A stretch of DNA of 41,900 nt from contig USSA01000003.1 in assembly GCA_900557255.1 (NCBI GenBank), positions 1 through 41,900 on the forward strand, written 5' to 3'. Below the pieces are notes generated by a model. The model was not told the origin of the DNA, did not search any database, and was given only the letters and a program-made list of their open reading frames with translations. Position numbers and translations under genes: made by a program. This stretch comes from an uncultured Prevotella sp. Lineage in GTDB: Bacteria > Bacteroidota > Bacteroidia > Bacteroidales > Bacteroidaceae. Position 1 is the first letter of the stretch. Every line of letters begins with the position of its first letter. Below are positions 36,801 to 41,900 of the stretch, in pieces.

Positions 36801-38557
36801 CTGCCGGAGAAGCAACAGAATCTATTCCAAGACTGGCTGAATTTATTTCATCCATGCAGACTCACGGAGACTTAAACAGGGCATTGAATGAAGCTGCGGA
36901 AGTCACTGTAAACTTTTCAAGAGCCGGAGAAGTCACAAAAGCATTGGATGCATGGACATTGTATCTCAATGCAGCAGTTCAAGGTATTGACAAGTTCGCA
37001 AGAGTAGCAAAGGCACATCCAGTAAGAACAGCGGCAAGAAGTATCGGTGTTGTCGGTGTTCCCTATGCACTTTTAATGGCATATAACTGGGATAACCCAC
37101 ATTATCAAGACTTGAATGATAGAACCAAGCAGAATTATTTTTGCATACCGAATCTTGCAGGCGAAACAGACGAACAAGGTTATGCAAAGACATTTATCAG
37201 AATCCCACTTAATAGGGAATATGGCTCTATTTTTGCATCTTCTCTTGATGTTGTAGGCGGATATTTAAGTGGAGAAGCTAATCCTTGGAATGGGTATGGA
37301 GAAACTCTTAAGAATAACTTCTTACCACCGAACCCACTCACGGATAATGTTTTAGCACCGCTTTTAATCAATATTCCGAACAACAAAGACTTTGCAGGAC
37401 GTTCCATTGTTCCGTCAACGATGGAAAATGTTTCGCCGCAGCTGCAATATGACTACTCGACAAGCGGGCTTGCTAAAGGAATTGCAAATGTGGCAAATAA
37501 CTTGAATTTACCATTTGATTCACTGAAATCTCCGATGAAAGTTGATTATTTAATCGACAGTTTCGGTGGCTATATGGGGCAAATGGGGCAAGCCGTAACC
37601 GACCCACAATTACAAGGGCTTGGAGAAAGAATTAAAGGAGTCACAATCGACCCATTTAAAGACAAATTCACAGCGGATCCTAGATTTTCTTCCGGTGTTG
37701 TTTCGGACTTCTACGATAAAAAAGATGCTGCTGAACGAGCCTATAATGATGTGAAACTCACAACAGGGAAAAAGGGCAAAGAGTATATTGAAAATAAGGT
37801 ATACACGCAGATTCAAACAGAATTATCCGATTTATCCAAGAAAGAACGTGAGATTCAAAATAGTAATTTATCTGTAGCAGATAAAACACGTCAGATAAAG
37901 GCTATCAGAGAGCAGAAAAATGAGATCGCAAGGAGTGCAGCCCAAAAAATCAAGCAAGCTAATTCTGAATATTCGAAAAATCCTACTTACGAGACTGAAA
38001 TGGATAAGTCGCAGAAAGAAAGCTATGAGAAGAAATATAAACCACTTGGAATAGGCAAAGAAGAGTATGCGAAAGCAAAATTATTAACACAAGACTATGA
38101 CAGTAGTATTGCAAAAGCTTATGCACTACTTGAAGGTAAACAATCCGCCAAGCTTGCAATTGCTATGACATCAGAAAGTGCAGTGGAACAGGCAACAGCA
38201 TTGAAATCACAAGGAGTCACGCTGAAAGAAGTAGAGAGTGCAAAGAAAATCTTGAAAGATAGCGGATACTCAAAATCTATTGGTCAAGCATACGCACTTC
38301 TTGACAATGAGCAGTCGCCAAATGTAGCAATAGTGCTGACATCCGAAAGAGCCGTAAAGCGTGCAACATGGTTGAAGCAAGCAGGTGTTACACCGGACTT
38401 ATTAGATCAAGTAGCATCCGTCATAGATGCAAATGGTAATGGAAGTTATAGCAAAGATGAAATCATATCTTTTTTCAATCAGAATGGTGGTTTCAGTACA
38501 GCACAGAAGAGAGCAATATTTCTTGCATTGAGTACGGCTAAATATAGTCCGTACTAG
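33824..38557 (+). CDS. Giant ejection-type protein with PBECR/LPD-like regions and an EF-hand
   Basis: This 1577-aa protein takes the place of tape-measure/internal virion proteins. Regions: a Lys-rich start; a Gly/Ala-rich amphipathic part (about 165-300); a PBECR/MuF-C-like nuclease-type domain (about 345-505: LEDPIAVLDSS, VIAALHLNKDGRIEYTDEIASVYGKDG, VGLQLSGANHS); a large-polyvalent-protein (LPD38-like) region (about 885-1000: NPMKAGITGYNPVFAISNMARDIP); a helical end with two related repeats (about 1433 and 1489, YALLxxxQSxxxAIxxTSExAV); and an EF-hand loop DANGNGSYSKDE (1535-1546). It should enter the cell with the DNA. Domain calls are from motif resemblance. Confidence 0.8.
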   Translation: MSINWEKVEKEVNTLAKNDLKKNKKGYVGNVSASYGLKKPPRKSNTKTQNKKKSTGKSLKDKVKQQVNWAWRDIESDFMPTEKRKKVQEQIAKEKRAEYQKNGGFANDKTGQFLVGLGKGVVDNSVAGAAYSIAKGKKLSESKTMTKGNKTIKAPNKKTAKYRKAGNIAGEMFGYATGYGAAEKGTTKLAGKALATKTGKKVTEKAVKSKVGKKIGEEAAKQVVKSATKNAIADATVGTALDLGLARGEGKKGKELAKDMAVNAGINAVTGGVIEALPVAKALKGSKKAVKKELPKAAKQAVKEEVTPKIELPTKTAKQAENVKITSKVELPKSARQKQYVKDLQGTITGETPTGKIIKVMDTPEILKKHGAKADSLTITQDTVRKAMYPKRYQGLKQGHNLGFGGLEMLPKQLEDPIAVLDSSTQKDSKVIITNMLDEHNNPVIAALHLNKDGRIEYTDEIASVYGKDGYERFIDNARKQGKVLYENKKIGLDDVPSVGLQLSGANHSSDPMNIIANNIDNVNKVAPPIRQAANEVKVTPSGKETKVGNFDVVGKSENLGIVNPDVKTIQEAMDSAEGKFRRLYKATVDSSNEINRLAKAAGDKRASNAVQAVRTSSGTAEYIYTKQLVNPKGEVIDNRSFYDVFKPVSKNSEDFNIYAQHLNNIDRWKQGKPVFKQYSSEESAKIVQEMLNKHPEFAEITDNINSYWRQFTHSWLVETGRMSESAWDAMNKMYPNYVPAFRKNKAGGVSVGGSHYSIGSGVKKAVGGHSETIPIEDAMMEQVSQMIKTTRKNDLYLNLIDTLKSNPEQLKTFGVVADTKPMQSLNIDDFLSEAEQGALKEINSKVYTISAMRNSEKVTAYINSDLAEALGKLDNVIGSKNIQAFANLGKTITNPMKAGITGYNPVFAISNMARDIPTALIQSEYGVGKTTKNMFNAIYQMATNGEMWRKYQALGGKSAGYIHANRGFDKTFNVSPNPVRRIWEGMKSVLGAAGEATESIPRLAEFISSMQTHGDLNRALNEAAEVTVNFSRAGEVTKALDAWTLYLNAAVQGIDKFARVAKAHPVRTAARSIGVVGVPYALLMAYNWDNPHYQDLNDRTKQNYFCIPNLAGETDEQGYAKTFIRIPLNREYGSIFASSLDVVGGYLSGEANPWNGYGETLKNNFLPPNPLTDNVLAPLLINIPNNKDFAGRSIVPSTMENVSPQLQYDYSTSGLAKGIANVANNLNLPFDSLKSPMKVDYLIDSFGGYMGQMGQAVTDPQLQGLGERIKGVTIDPFKDKFTADPRFSSGVVSDFYDKKDAAERAYNDVKLTTGKKGKEYIENKVYTQIQTELSDLSKKEREIQNSNLSVADKTRQIKAIREQKNEIARSAAQKIKQANSEYSKNPTYETEMDKSQKESYEKKYKPLGIGKEEYAKAKLLTQDYDSSIAKAYALLEGKQSAKLAIAMTSESAVEQATALKSQGVTLKEVESAKKILKDSGYSKSIGQAYALLDNEQSPNVAIVLTSERAVKRATWLKQAGVTPDLLDQVASVIDANGNGSYSKDEIISFFNQNGGFSTAQKRAIFLALSTAKYSPY

Positions 38558-38569
38558 AAAGGAGTCATT

Positions 38570-39022
38570 ATGGCAGTAACATTCAAAGTAACAGGCTTAA
38601 CAAAGCATTTTAGCCTTGCAGAGTACGCAAAGCATCAAAGCGGAACAATCAATCTAACAGCGGAAGCTTTTCTTCATGCACAGTGCCTTGAAGAATTCCG
38701 GCAGTGGTACGGAAAGCCTATGAGAGTTAACGGATGGTACCGGACAGCCGCTTACAACAAGAAAGTAGGCGGTAATGCTAATTCATCTCATTTAAGGGGA
38801 TGTGCGACAGACTGGGGTTCCCCCGGAGTCAAGAAAGATGATTTTATCAAATATGCCAAGAAATGGCGGTCAATCTGCGAATCTCACGGCATAGTAGGAG
38901 AAGCAGGCATTTATACATGGGGCATTCATCTTGGCAGCTCCATTAAATATTCCAGTAAATTCATGCACTGGGATACCCGAACAGGGAAACAGATTAATAA
39001 ACCGTTCAAGGAGCTTTTATAA
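38570..39022 (+). CDS. Endolysin, M15-type D-Ala-D-Ala carboxypeptidase
   Basis: This 150-aa enzyme has the zinc motif SSHLRGCATD (H74, D81) and MHWD (H133, D135), as in the peptidase_M15_3 group; NGWYRTAAYN is also typical. It cleaves peptidoglycan peptide bonds. There is no signal peptide, so it depends on the holin gene that follows closely. AAAGGAG precedes the ATG. Confidence 0.93.
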   Translation: MAVTFKVTGLTKHFSLAEYAKHQSGTINLTAEAFLHAQCLEEFRQWYGKPMRVNGWYRTAAYNKKVGGNANSSHLRGCATDWGSPGVKKDDFIKYAKKWRSICESHGIVGEAGIYTWGIHLGSSIKYSSKFMHWDTRTGKQINKPFKELL

Positions 39023-39321
39023 TGGATACAGCATCAATATTAGGATTCGTGGGAATTGTTTTTGCGAGCAATGGTTTTTGGCAGTTTCTACAGACAAGAT
39101 TTAAGAAGAAAACACCAGTAGAAAAAGCCGTGCTTGCAATGCTGCATGACAGGCTGATGCACCTTTTAATCTGCTATATCGAAGCAGATTATCTGACTGC
39201 AGAGGACTTGGAAAATCTCACGGATCTATATGAATCATACAGAGAATTGGGCGGTAATGGCACAATTAAAAGATTATATGAGCGTGTCTGCAAACTGGAA
39301 ATCAGACACGATGAAATTTGA
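39022..39321 (+). CDS. Membrane protein in the lysis cassette, holin-associated
   Basis: It overlaps the endolysin stop (TAATGG). The 99-aa product has one N-terminal transmembrane helix (SILGFVGIVFASNGFWQFL) followed by a soluble helical tail (YIEADYLTAEDLENLTDLYESYRELGGNG). It may be a co-holin or antiholin, or a membrane partner of the endolysin. Proteins of this type are common in Clostridia phages. Confidence 0.7.
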   Translation: MDTASILGFVGIVFASNGFWQFLQTRFKKKTPVEKAVLAMLHDRLMHLLICYIEADYLTAEDLENLTDLYESYRELGGNGTIKRLYERVCKLEIRHDEI

Positions 39322-39333
39322 AAGGAGTAAATC

Positions 39334-39525
39334 ATGTCAAAGAAATGGTTTAAGGCAGCAGGAGTAAGAGCAATCAAGACAATGGCACAGTCAGCAATCG
39401 CAGTTATCGGTTCGAGTGCAGCATTAGGAGATGTAAACTGGGTATTAGTAGTATCCACTGCGGCAGTATCCGGCATTGTATCCATGCTGACAAGTGTTGC
39501 AGGACTTCCGGAAGTAAAAGAATAG
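39334..39525 (+). CDS. Holin, phage r1t type
   Basis: This 63-aa protein has two hydrophobic helices (about 16-31 and 34-55; TMAQSAIAVIGSSAAL, LVVSTAAVSGIVSMLTSVAGLP) with the characteristic KAAGVRAIKTMAQ start of the r1t family. It permeabilises the membrane at a set time for the endolysin. GAAAGGAG precedes the ATG. Confidence 0.92.
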   Translation: MSKKWFKAAGVRAIKTMAQSAIAVIGSSAALGDVNWVLVVSTAAVSGIVSMLTSVAGLPEVKE

Positions 39526-39533
39526 GGGGAGTC

Positions 39534-39734
39534 ATGCTGATATATAGCTTTACTAAGCCCGAACTTGAATATCTCAAGAAACACTGTAACTTCGTAAATT
39601 ACGAACTACCAGTGTTTGAGATGCGAAGCAAGGGCATTCCCTTAGCAGAAATTGCGGAAAGCTTAAATATATCAATAGACACAGCAAGACGAACATCACA
39701 AAAGGTAAACAGGAAAATAGGGAAATTGATTTAA
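39534..39734 (+). CDS. Small HTH protein at the end of the lysis genes
   Basis: This 66-aa product has an HTH like sigma region 4/LuxR (MRSKGIPLAEIAESLNISIDTARRTSQKVNRKIGKL). It begins after AATAGGGGGAGTC and ends in a strong terminator. It may regulate the genes that follow or DNA-package timing. No specific family is named. Confidence 0.75.
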   Translation: MLIYSFTKPELEYLKKHCNFVNYELPVFEMRSKGIPLAEIAESLNISIDTARRTSQKVNRKIGKLI

Positions 39735-39758
39735 GCCGTCCTTCGGGGCGGCTTTTTT
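39733..39758 (+). terminator. Strong terminator after the lysis/HTH genes
   Basis: AAGCCGTCC/GGGCGGCTT (with one G-U pair) closes on a C(TTCG)G tetraloop and is followed by TTTTTT. It separates the lysis genes from the last block. Confidence 0.93.
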
Positions 39759-39836
39759 CGCATTTTTTGTGCATTTTTGTGCGATTGAGGATGATTTATG
39801 CAGGCATTAAAATTAAGGCATAAGGGGGAAAGAAAT

Positions 39837-40187
39837 ATGTTCAATACAATGTACCCGATGCCGCCTATGCAGGCAATGCAGCAACAGAGTTATCAAGCCA
39901 TGCAACAGACAAGCGGTATTCAATATGTCAATGGAATGGAAAGTGCAAACGCTTATAAGGTGTATCCGAATCAGCAAGTCATGCTGATGGATTCACAGAT
40001 GCCAAGATTCTATATCAAGACTGCGGATGCATCCGGCTTTGCGACAGTAAAAGCTTATGACTTTGTAGAAGCAAAACAGGACAAACCGGAAGAATACGTC
40101 AAAAGAAGTGAGTTTGATGAACTAAAGAATTATTTATCAACAGTCTTGCAAAACTCGCTCACAAGCGAAAATAAGGGGGTAGAATAA
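39837..40187 (+). CDS. Met/Gln-rich late protein, 116 aa
   Basis: ATG 39837 with AGGGGGAAAG upstream is preferred to ATG 39798. The N-terminus (MYPMPPMQAMQQQSYQAMQQ) is Met/Gln/Pro-rich and disordered, then a small domain (PNQQVMLMDSQMPRFYIKTADASGF) and a helical end. It resembles proteins at this location in other gut phages. It might be a virion component. Confidence 0.7.
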   Translation: MFNTMYPMPPMQAMQQQSYQAMQQTSGIQYVNGMESANAYKVYPNQQVMLMDSQMPRFYIKTADASGFATVKAYDFVEAKQDKPEEYVKRSEFDELKNYLSTVLQNSLTSENKGVE

Positions 40188-40435
40188 TGAATCCTATATT
40201 ACAGAATAACAAGGTCGGACAGATACTTCCGATAGTCGGACAGGTAAAGCAGATGATGGGAATGGTGCAAGCTGCATCTGACCCGATGGGTGCATTAAAT
40301 CAGATGTCCTCTAATGACCCAAGAATGAAAGAAGTCATGGATATGGTAAAGGGCAAGAATCCGGAGCAAGTGTTCTATGACAAGTGCAAAGAAATGGGAG
40401 TAAATCCCGATATGATTCTTGGTATGCTTAGATAA
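40187..40435 (+). CDS. Hypothetical late protein, 82 aa
   Basis: It overlaps the previous stop (TAATGA). The sequence QILPIVGQVKQMMGMVQAASDPMGALNQMSSNDPRMKEVMDMV is Met-rich and helical and ends with FYDKCKEMGVNPDMILGML. Not recognised, but conserved gene order with the previous one is likely. Confidence 0.65.
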   Translation: MNPILQNNKVGQILPIVGQVKQMMGMVQAASDPMGALNQMSSNDPRMKEVMDMVKGKNPEQVFYDKCKEMGVNPDMILGMLR

Positions 40436-40473
40436 AATTGCAATTTTATATATAACATGAAAGGGGTATTATC

Positions 40474-41076
40474 ATGGAAAGTAATTATAGCTTAGCTGAC
40501 ATTGGAGCAGTAACAGGAAAGGAAAACGCTGGAATGTCTAGCGGTGGACTGTGGGTTTTCGCACTTCTGATTCTTCTGCTCATCGGTGGCGGTGGATTCT
40601 TTGGTGTAGGCAGAGATGGTGCCGGCGGACCAGTAACAGAAGCAGGACTTTGCAACGCTATGAATTTCAATAACCTTGAAAATTCTGTAGGCAGACTTAG
40701 TGACAGTCTGCAAAATGATTACATGGGATTGCAGAATGGTATTTCTAACCTTGGTTATGAGACTTTACGCAATTTCGGTACAATGCAGTCTCAGCTTGCA
40801 CAATGCTGCTGCGAAACGCAGAGAGCCATTGATGGTGTAAACTACAACGGAGCAATCAATACAGCTGCGATCAATGCCAACACTACAGCACAGACACAGA
40901 AGATTCTTGATGCTATTACTGGAAACAGAATGGCAGAAATGCAGAATCAGATTAACCAGTTACAGCTTCAGTCTGCATTATGCGGTATTCCAAAAACGAA
41001 TCCGTATGGCTACTACATGGCACCGATTGCCTATGGTAACGCATGCCCTGGCATAACTGGCACTACCTTAGTGTAA
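40474..41076 (+). CDS. Membrane-anchored coiled-coil late protein, 200 aa
   Basis: It has a hydrophobic segment (GGLWVFALLILLLIGGGGFFGVG, residues about 25-47), then polar coiled-coil stretches (NNLENSVGRLSDSLQNDYMGLQNGI, AEMQNQINQLQLQ) with a rare CCC triplet (QLAQCCCETQ) and an NAINTAAINANTT block. It could be a virion membrane-contact protein or a lysis-related protein. Family unknown. AAAGGGG precedes the ATG. Confidence 0.7.
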   Translation: MESNYSLADIGAVTGKENAGMSSGGLWVFALLILLLIGGGGFFGVGRDGAGGPVTEAGLCNAMNFNNLENSVGRLSDSLQNDYMGLQNGISNLGYETLRNFGTMQSQLAQCCCETQRAIDGVNYNGAINTAAINANTTAQTQKILDAITGNRMAEMQNQINQLQLQSALCGIPKTNPYGYYMAPIAYGNACPGITGTTLV

Positions 41077-41093
41077 CGATAGGTTGAGGAATT

Positions 41094-41114
41094 GGCGGGG
41101 GAATCCCCGCCTTT
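41094..41114 (+). terminator. GC-rich hairpin before the jelly-roll gene
   Basis: GGCGGGG (41094-41100), GAAT loop, CCCCGCC (41105-41111), then only TTT. It could be a weak terminator or an mRNA stabiliser. Confidence 0.55.
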
Positions 41115-41134
41115 GTCCTAGAAAGGGGAAACAA

Positions 41135-41527
41135 ATGTTAAAAGCAAATATTACAACTGCAACAGCAGTAACAGCCGGAACAGATATTCCGTTAAACTTA
41201 ATCTTTAACACGAATTGCCGCACAGGAATTAATGGTAATCGTATAAGAATTAACGCTTGTGGTGCGTATGATGTAGCGGCACTGTTCAACATTACAGGAG
41301 TGGCTGCGGGGAACGTGTCTTTGCAGATGTTCAATAATGGAGTAGCAATACCGGATGCAATAGCCAGTGCAACATCTACCGCAGCAACAGATTTAATCAC
41401 ATTGAATCTTACCGATATTATCAGAGCAGTAAAAAATAACCTCGGAACAGAGATTGCATTATCGTTCAGATTGTCTGCGGCAGCCACAATCAATAATGCA
41501 ATTGTAACAGTGCAGAGGATCCAGTAA
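41135..41527 (+). CDS. C1q/TNF-like jelly-roll late protein
   Basis: From ATG 41135 (GAAAGGGG upstream) the product is 130 aa and is nearly all beta (ITTATAVTAGTDIPLNLIFNTN, RIRINACGAYDVAALFNITG, GNVSLQMFNNGVAIPDAIAS). The pattern matches the trimeric BclA-C/TNF-like domain found on collagen fibres. Here it is separate and could decorate the head or cap a fibre. Confidence 0.75.
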   Translation: MLKANITTATAVTAGTDIPLNLIFNTNCRTGINGNRIRINACGAYDVAALFNITGVAAGNVSLQMFNNGVAIPDAIASATSTAATDLITLNLTDIIRAVKNNLGTEIALSFRLSAAATINNAIVTVQRIQ

Positions 41528-41540
41528 GGGGGGCGAACCT

Positions 41541-41900
41541 ATGGAATACATGGGATTGATTAATCTTATAGCCAAAAGGAATGACCCTGATTGGGATTTT
41601 GTACATTACGCAGTGGATGAAGCTATGGAAAAGTTAAAAGCTTATGACCCATCCTATTATTCTTGCGTAATGGAAAAACTTGGAGAAGTTGCATATAAAA
41701 TAGCACCGGAGAAAGCAAAAGAGATCGTGCGTGAAATGCGTCCATACGGAGAAAAATGGTCTTTCGATACAGTCAAAGATTTTTTAAGAAATAAAGGTAT
41801 ATCAGATAAACTTTGCGAATGGTATATGACAATGAATATGGCATATAATGATTACCATAATACCGCAGTAATGGTCGGTATGGCAGAAGATGCAGAGTTT
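41541..41900 (+). CDS. Conserved phage late protein, N-terminal part (continues at 1)
   Basis: ATG 41541 follows AAGGGGGGCG. The frame is open to the window edge and continues at base 2 of the window, giving 145 aa in the circle. The sequence (MGLINLIAKRNDPDWDFVHYAVDEAMEKLKAY ... SFDTVKDFLRNKGISDKLCEWYMTMNMAYND) is helical. It is a common final gene of late operons in Clostridia phages; function unknown. Confidence 0.9.
   Translation, partial: MEYMGLINLIAKRNDPDWDFVHYAVDEAMEKLKAYDPSYYSCVMEKLGEVAYKIAPEKAKEIVREMRPYGEKWSFDTVKDFLRNKGISDKLCEWYMTMNMAYNDYHNTAVMVGMAEDAEF
41846..41900. repeat. Terminal direct repeat, right copy (circle junction)
   Basis: Identical to 1-55. It represents the same bases seen again after the circle closes. 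Confidence 0.95.

Overview
The window is a complete temperate, tailed-phage genome in circular form. Its last 55 bases (41846-41900) are identical to its first 55, and an open reading frame runs across the junction (starts at 41541, stops at 133). The unique length is therefore 41845 bp. The host is probably an anaerobic gut Bacillota, most likely Lachnospiraceae-like. The reasons are AAGGAG-type ribosome sites, moderately AT-rich codons, an r1t-type holin, an M15 endolysin, collagen-like fibres, and an attachment site carrying the 3' half of a tRNA-Arg(ACG). There is no tape-measure, tail-tube or tail-sheath gene. The P22-like portal, coat and packaging proteins and a 1577-aa ejection-type protein point to a short-tailed (podovirus-like) particle.

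Layout. (1) 134-543: a small-RNA-sized transcription unit, terminators and attP. (2) 544-2803, leftward: tyrosine integrase, a secreted FN3/Cys-motif protein, an ImmA-type metallopeptidase and the XRE repressor. (3) 2804-3021: an immunity region in which two promoters face each other across shared TTCGTA half-sites. (4) 3022-16945, rightward early/middle operon: small membrane proteins, Cro-like and excisionase-like regulators, a secreted glucosaminidase-like protein, a recombination set (Rad52-like annealing protein, YqaJ exonuclease, HNH, NinB-like, Holliday junction resolvase, SSB), replication initiation and helicase loading, MazG/DUF1599 nucleotide proteins, a DNA methyltransferase and many very small Cys-rich proteins joined by ATGA overlaps. 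It ends with an ArpU-like late regulator. (5) 16983-18774: a separate leftward cassette of five small genes with its own promoter, a palindromic operator and a ribbon-helix-helix protein. (6) 18775-19799: about 1 kb of non-coding DNA holding the late promoter, a possible leader peptide/attenuator and packaging-type repeats. (7) 19800-38557: packaging, head, connector, fibres and ejection proteins. (8) 38570-39734: lysis genes and a small HTH protein. (9) 39837 through the circle junction to 133: a block of late genes, mostly without a recognised function.

How it works together. The repressor and its peptidase hold the lysogenic state from the leftward promoter. Induction lets the rightward promoter run the early operon, and the ArpU-like protein at its end probably activates late transcription. 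A 15-bp element (CGGATTTTTAGAAAT) sits exactly 4 bp before TATAAT at two places only, 18933-18957 and 147-171. These are the best candidates for that protein's target. The first reads toward the late genes. The second reads into about 120 nt of non-coding DNA ended by a terminator next to attP.

Most unusual items: the paired activator-type promoters; the ejection protein with a PBECR/MuF-like nuclease-type domain, a large-polyvalent-protein region and a C-terminal EF-hand; the face-to-face immunity promoters; the autonomous leftward cassette; and the attP arm-site repeats that double as integrase codons.
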